From positions 1 through 64,000 of the forward strand of contig JAOQAK010000035.1 in the NCBI GenBank assembly GCA_025963635.1: 64,000 nucleotides of DNA, in the 5' to 3' direction. The position numbers and the translations under genes were made by a program. The notes below the pieces were generated by a model. That model was given only the letters and a program-made list of their open reading frames with translations. It was not told where the DNA came from and ran no database searches. The number at the start of each line of letters is the position of its first letter. Position 1 is the stretch's first letter. The DNA comes from Ferruginibacter sp. Lineage in GTDB: Bacteria; Bacteroidota; Bacteroidia; Chitinophagales; Chitinophagaceae. Positions 25,986 to 33,935 of this stretch are shown piece by piece.

Positions 25986-27407
25986 ATGAAGAAAAGTGTT
26001 TTAATTATAGATGATGATGTGGATATGTGTGCTTTATTAAGCAGGTTTCTTGGCAAACACGGATATTTGGTAGATACTGCGCATAGCAGTAACAAAGGCA
26101 TTGAAAAATTTAAAGCAGGTAACTTCGACGTCGTGATCAGCGACTTCCGGCTCGGCGAAAAAAAAGACGGTAAGGACGTGCTGCTGGAAATTAAACAACA
26201 TCGGCCAGGTACGATTGTACTGATCATAACTGGCTATTCAGATATTAAAATTGCAGTAGATGTTATTAAATCAGGCGCATACGATTATATCACCAAGCCC
26301 CTTGTACCCGACGAAGTATTAAGCGTACTAACAGCTGCCTTAAATCATAGCGATAATTGTCCAACAACAGAGCAGGAATACCTTTCTACTCCAAAAACGA
26401 TCAAAAAACACAAATCTTTTAATAGTGAATTCCTGGTGGGCCAGTCTCTATCTACCAAAGAACTATATGGGCAGATTGCCATGGTAGCGCCTACAAATTA
26501 CAGCATCATATTATATGGCGAAAGTGGCACTGGTAAAGAAGTAATTGCAAAAACCATCCATGAATTAAGTAATCGAAAAGGAAAACCATTTATTGCAATG
26601 GATTGTGGCACACTGTCCAATGAGTTGTCTGGCAGTGAATTGTTTGGCCATGTAAAAGGGGCGTTTACGGGGGCAATCAATGATAAAGAAGGACATTTTG
26701 AGCTGGCTAATGGCGGCACCTTATTTTTAGATGAGGTTGCGAATCTTTCCTCAGAGATACAAGCATCATTGTTACGGGTGATTCAAGAAAGGAAGTTTAA
26801 AAGAATCGGTGGTACCAAAGAGATGGAAGTAGATGTGCGTATCATTGTAGCAACCAACGAAAATCTGCAAGATGCCTATCGGAATGGAAAATTTAGAGAA
26901 GACCTCTATCATAGGTTCAACGAATTTGCAATCAACCTGCCGGCATTAAGAGAAAGGAAAGATGACATCATGCAATTCGCTGATTTCTTCCTTGAAAAAA
27001 CGAATGTTGAATTAAACAAAGCGGTAGAGGGGTTTGATGATGATGTACTAAAAATGTTCATCTCTTATCCATGGCCTGGAAATTTGAGGGAGTTTAGGAA
27101 TGTGATCCGCCGTTGCGTGTTATTGACGAGCACCGAAAAAATTGCTTCCGCCACTTTACCCGCTGAAATTACGAGAGGGCATACGATGTCGGCCCCTGTT
27201 CCTCAGTCGTTTGCTTCAGACAGTAAACCTATGTCACTGGATTTGAAGGATACCGCATCGAGGGCTGAATACGAAACCATTATGCACGTGCTGAAAGAGG
27301 TGAATTTCAATAAAACGAAGGCTGCAGAATTATTGAAAATTGACCGGAAAACGTTGTACAATAAAATCAAAAGCTACGAGGATATCCAGGATACGATTGA
27401 TAAATAA
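25986..27407 (+). CDS. Sigma-54-dependent NtrC-type response regulator
   Basis: This 473-residue regulator has a receiver domain (1-120) with Asp53 (VVISDFRLGEK), switch Thr (LIITGYSD) and Lys (YITKPL). The AAA+ domain, about 150-390, has Walker A GESGTGKE, the sigma-54 contact loop GAFTGA, Walker B LFLDEV and the arginine finger region REDLYHR. A Fis-type helix-turn-helix follows at the end (NKTKAAELLKIDRKTLYNKI). It activates RpoN promoters when phosphorylated. The ATG at 25986 is preferred over an upstream TTG (25959) because it gives the usual MKKSVLIIDDD start. No kinase gene is adjacent; the hybrid kinase 4 kb away is a candidate partner. Confidence 0.93.
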   Translation: MKKSVLIIDDDVDMCALLSRFLGKHGYLVDTAHSSNKGIEKFKAGNFDVVISDFRLGEKKDGKDVLLEIKQHRPGTIVLIITGYSDIKIAVDVIKSGAYDYITKPLVPDEVLSVLTAALNHSDNCPTTEQEYLSTPKTIKKHKSFNSEFLVGQSLSTKELYGQIAMVAPTNYSIILYGESGTGKEVIAKTIHELSNRKGKPFIAMDCGTLSNELSGSELFGHVKGAFTGAINDKEGHFELANGGTLFLDEVANLSSEIQASLLRVIQERKFKRIGGTKEMEVDVRIIVATNENLQDAYRNGKFREDLYHRFNEFAINLPALRERKDDIMQFADFFLEKTNVELNKAVEGFDDDVLKMFISYPWPGNLREFRNVIRRCVLLTSTEKIASATLPAEITRGHTMSAPVPQSFASDSKPMSLDLKDTASRAEYETIMHVLKEVNFNKTKAAELLKIDRKTLYNKIKSYEDIQDTIDK

Positions 27408-27511
27408 AGAATACTAAGGTGAACAGGTAAGGGAACTCTGACTAGGCTATACGGCTGCTTGCACATGCACCTGAATTCCTTTCCCAGTCAACCAGCCTGC
27501 AATCAACCATC

Positions 27512-27553
27512 AACCTTCAACCACTAACCTTCAACCACTAACCTTCAACCACC
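27512..27553. repeat. Three tandem 14-bp units
   Basis: The unit AACCTTCAACCACT occurs at 27512, 27526 and 27540 (last base C in the third). It lies in the intergenic region between the sigma-54 activator and the next convergent gene. Simple repeats with this wording are common between genes in this group; no function is evident. Confidence 0.8.
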
Positions 27554-27563
27554 AACTACTTCA

Positions 27564-28148
27564 CTACTGGTTCGATCGGGCTTCTTCTTCATTCGCGGGC
27601 TTTGAGAACGCCGACCCAATTTTATGCATCAGGCTAGAGATAGGGCCTTCCATTTTATGTGTATTATCATCAAGGGTGTCATCTCTTAAAAATTCTCCCA
27701 TATGCAATGCAGCAGGTAAATACAGCAGGATTGTATTCCGCTGGCCGGACATAAAATTTTTCACATCCATCATTGATCCTCCCGGTTTTATATTCTCCCT
27801 TATTACCCGTATTGCTTCATTCGCAATGTCATTCATCCGTGACGTGGTATCGTCATTCAACTCAGATGAATAGGTATTTATTTTTTGTACCACCTCCTCC
27901 CTGGTATCACCGAACATGGTGCTTACCCAGTCTGTAGAAATATCTCCCCGCAAAACCGTCTCAGCGCCCTCGTCCGTCGTAGTATACTTATATAAGCCGG
28001 TAAGTACCGCCGGGATAGCTGCCTGGCTAAAACGATGGCCAAATGGTGCGGCTGCTGTTGCCTTTTCTTCCTGTGTATTTGGATCAATTTTTTGAAGCGG
28101 CGGGTAATTGAGATTGGCCTGAATCGTATCTACAAGGTTGACTGACAT
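27564..28148 (-). CDS. Uncharacterised 194-residue protein
   Basis: This protein is soluble and mostly helical with no signal peptide or membrane span (MSVNLVDTIQANLNYPPLQKIDPNTQ...). A hydrophobic stretch (LLYLPAALHMGEFLRDD) sits in the C-terminal third. A weak resemblance to DUF937/YidB-like helical proteins is possible, but there is no conclusive motif. The N-terminal AAPFGHRFSQAAIPAVLTGLYKY looks conserved-family-like. The gene is convergent with the sigma-54 activator. Unknown function. Confidence 0.65.
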   Translation of the reverse strand: MSVNLVDTIQANLNYPPLQKIDPNTQEEKATAAAPFGHRFSQAAIPAVLTGLYKYTTTDEGAETVLRGDISTDWVSTMFGDTREEVVQKINTYSSELNDDTTSRMNDIANEAIRVIRENIKPGGSMMDVKNFMSGQRNTILLYLPAALHMGEFLRDDTLDDNTHKMEGPISSLMHKIGSAFSKPANEEEARSNQ

Positions 28149-28228
28149 ATATTAGTTTTGAAGTGAGTGTTCTGTTGAATAGTTTTCAAAATCATGCCAA
28201 ATTACTTCGCGTCATGTCCTCAGATCAC

Positions 28229-28259
28229 AAAAAAAAGCTACCCCGGTCAAGGAGCAGCT
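28229..28259 (-). terminator. Intrinsic terminator of the S74-protein gene
   Basis: On the minus strand AGCTGCTCC-TTGACC-GGGGTAGCT forms a 9-bp stem with two G-U pairs, followed by eight T residues. It lies 22 bp past the stop of the 28281-30374 gene. Confidence 0.8.
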
Positions 28260-28280
28260 ATAAATAACAAAGCACTTTTA

Positions 28281-30374
28281 TTATCTTTTAGTTTTCAATA
28301 AATTCACTTCTTCTACTAATTGATCGATTATTTTTTGTTGGTCATTTAATCTTTTATTCAATGCTTCGTTTTGGTGATTTAACTCCTGTGTGGCTTTTAC
28401 CAGCGGAACAACAAATTCGGCATAACTAAGACTGTAGGCATCTTTTTCATTTTGTGGCTTTAAAACCCCGCTGAAATTATATTTACATGCCTGGGCTGCT
28501 TTTTCTACCTCCTGGGCTATAAAGCCGGTGTAAGTGATGCTTTCTTTTTTAACAATAGCTGCTTCTTCCTCACTATTTTGAGTTGCATATTTTGCAGGGA
28601 TTAATTTAAATTCATCGCCATTTTTATGTGCGTTAAACTTATGAATATCCCAGTTATAAGTAACGGGCCTCAATTGAAGAATAAAATCCAGCCCGGGCAC
28701 ATCCGCCTGGATATTTTTCTTAAACCGCCCATCGCTGTATGTGGTAAAATTTACATTTCCACGAATTGCGGTTACAGAACCATTTCCGATAGCGATGTAA
28801 TTGGCATTGCTTTCTGAAGCGCTATTACCAATAGCGGTTGAATTTTGACCTGTGGCACTGGTGCTATTTCCAATGGCCGTGGCCAGGTAACCACTTGCAA
28901 TCGCCCCTACTCCAACAGCCATTGCATTGTTATTGCTGGAGGTAGAGGCTCCGGAACCAATGGCAATTCCCTTGGTAGAATTCGCATTTGCATTATAGCC
29001 CAAAGCAATCGTTTCGTTGTAACCGGGTGTTGCATCGGCAGCTGAACCAATTGCTATACTTCGATACCCTTCCGCATTAGCGCTATACCCTATGGCAATT
29101 GCTTCGTTACTAACAGCAACAGCTCCTGATCCCAAAGCGACAGTTTGCTGGCCGGTTGCATTTGCAGTATACCCGAGTGCAACCGCTTCATTGTTTGTGT
29201 TAGCTGTTGCCCCCCAGCCTATGGCGGTAGATCTATAAGTGGCGGTTGCACTAACCCCAAAAGTTGTTGCATAAGACGAGCCGGTTAAACCAAGATAGCC
29301 GGCCTGTACACCATTTACCTTAAATACAAACGGCTGTGCATCGCTCGTGCCAATATAATTTGTGGGTGGTGTGGTTCCGCTATTACCCGTTAACGACCAT
29401 CCGCTGCCTGAACTTCCGGTACTGGCAGCAGTAACTAATCCTTTTGCATTAACGGTAATAGTTGCATTGGTAAATGTGCCTGTATTTGAGTTAACAGTTG
29501 GCAATGCCAGTGTGTAGGCTCCACTCGTTGTGATGGGCGAGCTGCCACCAACTGTGATATCCGACGAGGTTAATCCAACGCTGGTAACCGTGCCATTAGT
29601 GACTGCATAGTTTGGAACATTTAAAACACCTGTTGAATTATTATAGGTTGCCGCACCACTTGTGCCTAAAGTTGTAAGGCTGATTGCCGTTCTTGCCCGC
29701 GCAACAGTGTAATAAAGATTAGTAGCACCCTCAGCAATTGAATCGGTTGAAAGTGTAACAAACTGCTTGTATCCATTGAGGTATTTCTTAATTGTATTGG
29801 GAGCAGCAATTACCGGTTCTACATTAATATTTCCACTTCCTACAACTGAAACAGTGTTGATTGTCTTTATAGTTGTCCCGGACACCAGCAAATCCTGCTT
29901 ACCATTAAAGGTTATCCAGTCGGCTGCAGATAAAGCGCCTCTTTTAGTTGCGGAAGCGGTGGGTAAATTAAATGTATGGATAGTACCTGAACTAGTAATC
30001 CCAAAATCACTGTTTGCGGTACCCACGGCGAAGGTTTGCGTGCCCCCTGTTAAAGCATTGAGTGAAGTAATTCCGGAAGTTCCGCTTAGCGCCAGTGCCG
30101 TCCAAACCGGCACAAGGGGGGTTCCGGTATTGACTTTAAAAACATTATCAGTTGTATTAAACACCAATAAACCCAGTGCGGGAAGTGGTATAGCGTTTTG
30201 TTGAACGGTGGTCATGCGGGGAGCAAGAAAGCCCTTATTCGTGCTGCTCACATCCAGCATTGCGCTGGTGTCCGGCAAACTTCCCAGTGAATTGATAGCA
30301 ATATTCTGAGAGTATGCTGTTGATATAATAACCATTTGACTCAATAGCACTAGCAGTAGAAAATGTTTTTTCAT
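28281..30374 (-). CDS. Secreted fibre-like protein with trimeric-adhesin head repeats and S74 chaperone domain
   Basis: This 697-residue exported protein has a signal peptide (MKKHFLLLVLLSQMVIISTAYSQ). The N-terminal region with the phrase SSTNKGFLAPRMTTVQQNAI is typical of Bacteroidota tail-fibre-like proteins. Ser/Thr/Gly-rich beta repeats follow. About ten 14-16-residue head repeats of YadA type come next, near residues 375-535 (AIGYSANAEGYRS, AIGSGASTSS, AIGNSTSATGQNS). The chain ends in a peptidase S74 intramolecular chaperone domain whose catalytic dyad is Ser547 and Lys552 (SDGRFK), then a C-terminal coiled coil. Such domains trimerise fibre proteins and then cleave themselves off. It follows the T9SS cargo gene by 64 bp and is probably co-transcribed. 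A surface fibre role is inferred. Confidence 0.85.
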   Translation of the reverse strand: MKKHFLLLVLLSQMVIISTAYSQNIAINSLGSLPDTSAMLDVSSTNKGFLAPRMTTVQQNAIPLPALGLLVFNTTDNVFKVNTGTPLVPVWTALALSGTSGITSLNALTGGTQTFAVGTANSDFGITSSGTIHTFNLPTASATKRGALSAADWITFNGKQDLLVSGTTIKTINTVSVVGSGNINVEPVIAAPNTIKKYLNGYKQFVTLSTDSIAEGATNLYYTVARARTAISLTTLGTSGAATYNNSTGVLNVPNYAVTNGTVTSVGLTSSDITVGGSSPITTSGAYTLALPTVNSNTGTFTNATITVNAKGLVTAASTGSSGSGWSLTGNSGTTPPTNYIGTSDAQPFVFKVNGVQAGYLGLTGSSYATTFGVSATATYRSTAIGWGATANTNNEAVALGYTANATGQQTVALGSGAVAVSNEAIAIGYSANAEGYRSIAIGSAADATPGYNETIALGYNANANSTKGIAIGSGASTSSNNNAMAVGVGAIASGYLATAIGNSTSATGQNSTAIGNSASESNANYIAIGNGSVTAIRGNVNFTTYSDGRFKKNIQADVPGLDFILQLRPVTYNWDIHKFNAHKNGDEFKLIPAKYATQNSEEEAAIVKKESITYTGFIAQEVEKAAQACKYNFSGVLKPQNEKDAYSLSYAEFVVPLVKATQELNHQNEALNKRLNDQQKIIDQLVEEVNLLKTKR

Positions 30375-30438
30375 ACAGGGGATTTGATTTTATTCGGTTT
30401 TTAAAAGATTGGACACGCTAACTTATATCACGACTTAC

Positions 30439-32688
30439 TTACTCAACAATCACTTTCTGCGTATTGTGCAGATGATCCCGGCTGATAATTTCTAACCGGT
30501 AAATACCGGCAGGTAACTTAGAACCCGTGTTCAGGGATTCGGTACTGTTGCCGCCATTGCTTTCTACGCTTTTTACAAAAATTGATTGTCCTGCAATGTT
30601 GGTCAATTTTACCTGGTATTCACCGGCAGGTTGATTCATCATAACAAGGTTGATCATACTACCTGTTACCGGGTTGGGATAGATACTGAAGCCTCCCGCA
30701 CCTTTGCCTATGGTCACCTTTACAATTGAGCTGTATTTCACCTTGCCGTTGTTGTCGTACGATTTAATCCTGTAAAAATTATTTTCCTGCACAGCAGTAA
30801 GGTCTAACCAACTATAACTATTATAAGCGTTGTTAACACCATTCACTTTTATTGTAGATACCGGTGTAAAGACAGTGCCATTTGTTGATTTTTCGACCTC
30901 GTATTGCAACATGTTCAATTCATTTTCCACTTTCCATTCTACCGCTATTTGATTAGCTTTCTGATAGGCTTTTACATTGCTGATAGTGACCGGCAGCGGG
31001 GCTGAAATCGGTTTAAAAACAATTTTGAACCGGTTGATTGCCGCAGATGCTGCTTGTGCGTTGATTGAAAAATTTGCTATGGTTGTACCGGCCAGGTTAA
31101 TAAATGTGCTGGTGCCTGTATAACTGTCTTCCAAAAAACCCATCATTCCCGGCTGTTCAAGACCGCTCACTTCAAATACGAACTGGTAATCTCTTTGAGT
31201 AGTAGTAGCAAGCCTGAAATACAAAGTATCATTAGCGGTGGCGGCCGGCCTTCTTTCGGCTGTAAGAGAAACATTGTTCCTAATGATACTAAGGTTTTCA
31301 TTTGTATTGCCAAATTTCATCGCATCATCCAGGTCAACTGCGGCGCTGTACAGGTGATTGAATTCTGCGAGCGCTCCATCTGCAAGGGTGATGGTATTAT
31401 CTGAATTCAGCAGATTAAGGGTGGTAATTACCTGCCCGTTTCCAACCCCCGTGGGTGTAGCGGTTACCGGCCTGAAAACCTGGTTGTTGTTGTTGCCGGA
31501 TTTGCTGGATTCGTTAAACGCAATTGATGCAATGGCGGCAGTAGCATTGGTTTGTACAAAGAATGCCTGGCTCGACTGGATGTCTTTGGTTTGTGCACTT
31601 CCTGCTATTGATTTTTGAAATACATTATCGCCGTCCAGGTCATCCAGCATTACATAACCACCTACGCTATTCAGCGAAGGATCCCAAACATAAAAGCGTT
31701 TAACCAGGTTGGTTCTTGTTACACTATTGAAATCTACCGGTGAGGCATATGGATTACCAACTAATGTAAACTTATTTAAAACCGGTGATGCGGCAAATGT
31801 TTGTGTACCGGTCTGCAGTGCACCTGTACTGGTTAAAGTGGTGACGTTTTTATAATTTGGATTGGTATTGACAGGATCGCGATCACCTCTTACAAAAACA
31901 AAAAACCCCAAATTATCGGCACTACCGGTGTTGCCCGAAAAGACCGCAGTTTTAGTGTTTACCACGTTTACAAACTGTTGCGTGCTGTGGTTCCATCCTT
32001 TAATTGATACTGTGTTTTGAACACTCACATCCAAACCGTTCGTTTCTGAAGGATTTGGTCCCGTTACCAGCATTCCCACCCCTGGAGCATACACACCCCC
32101 GTTTTGCCAGCTATCATAAATTGAATTGGAATTCGTAACCGGTGCAGTCATCAATCGCCACGATCTTCTTGCAGGAACATATCTTTCTACATTTGCTTTC
32201 CCGATAATTTTACTTGATGCAGGAACCACATCCACTCTCGCAGTGAGGTTTACATCAGATCTGAGTGTGAGATTGCTGTCTGTATATAAGTTGCCCGCAG
32301 TTACGGCCAAAACATTCTCTACGATCACCGCCGATTTCAAGGCAAGGCCATAAGCGGTTTTTGCAATGGATAAATTATTAAAGCTGGTCGACTCGCTTCC
32401 GGATACATTAGCTGTAGTTGTATCCAAATGCCCCGTGAAGCTAACTGTGCTGGCTCCTGCTGCAAAGTTGCCGTTATTTTGAAAAGATGCATTGTTGATA
32501 ACAAGAGATACATTGCCATTTAAAACCAGGTTACTGCGTTGCCCGATGGAGATTTGCTGGGCTTTTAATGGAGGTTGAATTCCCGCAAGTAATAAAACAA
32601 ATACAAGGAAGATTAACCCCTTGCCGGTGAGCGTAAAATCGGTAGCGGAAGAATTTACCTGTAGAGCAGGTAAGTAGAAAAGTTTCAT
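30439..32688 (-). CDS. T9SS type A sorting domain-containing cargo protein
   Basis: This 749-residue secreted protein has an N-terminal hydrophobic export segment at about residues 22-45 (GKGLIFLVFVLLLAGIQPPLKAQ). A beta-helix-like start (NLVLNGNVSLVINNASFQNNGNF) and a long extracellular middle without catalytic motifs follow. The C-terminal type A sorting domain contains FSIYPNPVTGSMINLVM, GEYQVKLTNIAGQ and LPAGIYRLEIIS. The CTD directs passage through the SprA translocon and attachment to the cell surface or release. The function of the cargo is unknown. It is the first gene of a two-gene unit with the S74 fibre protein. Confidence 0.9.
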   Translation of the reverse strand: MKLFYLPALQVNSSATDFTLTGKGLIFLVFVLLLAGIQPPLKAQQISIGQRSNLVLNGNVSLVINNASFQNNGNFAAGASTVSFTGHLDTTTANVSGSESTSFNNLSIAKTAYGLALKSAVIVENVLAVTAGNLYTDSNLTLRSDVNLTARVDVVPASSKIIGKANVERYVPARRSWRLMTAPVTNSNSIYDSWQNGGVYAPGVGMLVTGPNPSETNGLDVSVQNTVSIKGWNHSTQQFVNVVNTKTAVFSGNTGSADNLGFFVFVRGDRDPVNTNPNYKNVTTLTSTGALQTGTQTFAASPVLNKFTLVGNPYASPVDFNSVTRTNLVKRFYVWDPSLNSVGGYVMLDDLDGDNVFQKSIAGSAQTKDIQSSQAFFVQTNATAAIASIAFNESSKSGNNNNQVFRPVTATPTGVGNGQVITTLNLLNSDNTITLADGALAEFNHLYSAAVDLDDAMKFGNTNENLSIIRNNVSLTAERRPAATANDTLYFRLATTTQRDYQFVFEVSGLEQPGMMGFLEDSYTGTSTFINLAGTTIANFSINAQAASAAINRFKIVFKPISAPLPVTISNVKAYQKANQIAVEWKVENELNMLQYEVEKSTNGTVFTPVSTIKVNGVNNAYNSYSWLDLTAVQENNFYRIKSYDNNGKVKYSSIVKVTIGKGAGGFSIYPNPVTGSMINLVMMNQPAGEYQVKLTNIAGQSIFVKSVESNGGNSTESLNTGSKLPAGIYRLEIISRDHLHNTQKVIVE

Positions 32689-33474
32689 AAAGTGGTTTCA
32701 GACTTCAGGTAAAAGGTTGCAATTCTATTCTAATTTGTTTTAGCTGTTTTTACGACACGGCTGTAGTTACATTTCTACAAAAAACACGATTTCGGAATAG
32801 CAAACGTATTTATACAGTCTGAAATTGCTCTGCCCAAAGAAAAAAAATTTATTGCATTCTGATGGATTGAAGTTTTCAGCTGCTTTTTACGTTTCTGCAA
32901 AGGAAGGCACGATGGTACCAAAATTTTGAAGATTGATAATCAGGTGTGTATGAAAAATTCAATTGCTTAACCTTCCTAACCATGGAAGTGATTCCACGAA
33001 ATGGAATTATTAATTAACTCCCTTTTGAACGTGTAAGATATATTCTATAAAAACTCGAAAAGGAGAGCAGACCAGTATATTTATTCAACTTCCGAAAGGT
33101 TCCGGAAATAATAGCACTGCCGGGATTCGGCATCAATGCCAAACCGGGATTTTGTTCTGCAAAATTTTGTGAGGGATAAAAGCGCTGAAGGAGATGCTGA
33201 AAAGAAAAACGGGCAGATGTGCCCGTTAAATTGGTTAATGCTTAATCTTCGAACTTGGGGGTTTGCGGTCTTTAAGATGAATAAATTTTCTAACATAGCC
33301 TGTACTGCTTTAAATAAAATAGCAGTTTAGGTAGCTTACTACCAGGCTAAAGGGAGTAATTACCAGGTTCATTATTCTAATCACATTTGCCGGTAAAAGA
33401 TTAACATGATGCTTTATTTGCACCTCTGCAAAGAAACAACTAACGAATGAGGGCTATAGGACGATCGAAAATCA
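32689..33474. other. Intergenic region, one hairpin, no gene
   Basis: These 786 bp are AT-rich. The short frames at 33081-33330 on both strands overlap the terminator hairpin and carry no domain. The upstream part must hold the promoter of the T9SS cargo gene. Confidence 0.5.
33198..33227 (-). terminator. Intrinsic terminator
   Basis: AACGGGCA-CATC-TGCCCGTT followed by TTTCTTTTC on the minus strand is a perfect 8-bp stem whose T-rich tail begins at its last pairs. It lies about 250 bp past the DUF3467 gene, which it may serve. Confidence 0.65.
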
Positions 33475-33789
33475 TCAGGCCTGTGCGGTAGGTCCGCCGA
33501 AAGTAAACGGAACTTCAATTTGTTCCATATCCTGTATGGTTCCATTGGCCGCTTCAAATTTCTTTACGTTTTCAAGCATAGCCTTCATGAAACGTTTGGC
33601 GTGAAAGGGCGTAAGTATAATCCTGCTTTTAACCTTGCTTTTGGGAGTTCCAGGCATTACGTTTACAAAATCTATTACAAACTCAGCATGACTATGGGTA
33701 ATAATCGCCAGGTTGGCGTATTCACCTTCAGAAACTTCTTCTGAAATTTCAATATTCAGTGCGTTGGGCTGTTCAGGTATACTGTTCAT
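33475..33789 (-). CDS. DUF3467 domain-containing protein
   Basis: This 104-residue protein matches DUF3467 along its length (LNIEISEEVSEGEYANLAIITHSHAEFVIDF, PGTPKSKVKSRIILTPFHAKRFMKAMLENVKKFE, VPFTFGGPTA). The family is near-universal in Bacteroidota. Members are small cytoplasmic beta-rich proteins with no assigned function. ATG at 33789 is chosen because a good -7 box (33804-33811) lies 14 bp before it and would not be transcribed in the longer frame. Confidence 0.9.
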   Translation of the reverse strand: MNSIPEQPNALNIEISEEVSEGEYANLAIITHSHAEFVIDFVNVMPGTPKSKVKSRIILTPFHAKRFMKAMLENVKKFEAANGTIQDMEQIEVPFTFGGPTAQA

Positions 33790-33803
33790 TGTATTTATTT
33801 GTG

Positions 33804-33811
33804 CAAATATA
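33804..33811 (-). promoter_or_regulatory. Predicted -7 box for DUF3467 gene
   Basis: TATATTTG on the minus strand matches TAnnTTTG and ends 14 bp before the chosen ATG, implying a leader of about 10 nt. Confidence 0.5.
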
Positions 33812-33935
33812 AATACGACCATCCAATTAACAGGTGGCTCCTTAATTTAATGCCTGTATTTTTTGGCGTTGAAACAAAATAGCCCAATGAATTTAGCATG
33901 AAGAAGGTAAATTCATTGTGATGGAAGACGATAGA

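Noticed and set aside
27512..27553. CRISPR array
   Set aside because: Only three 14-bp units in direct contact without spacers; a simple tandem repeat.
33081..33330. Open frames on both strands near the hairpin
   Set aside because: Both overlap a clear terminator hairpin and have no domain.
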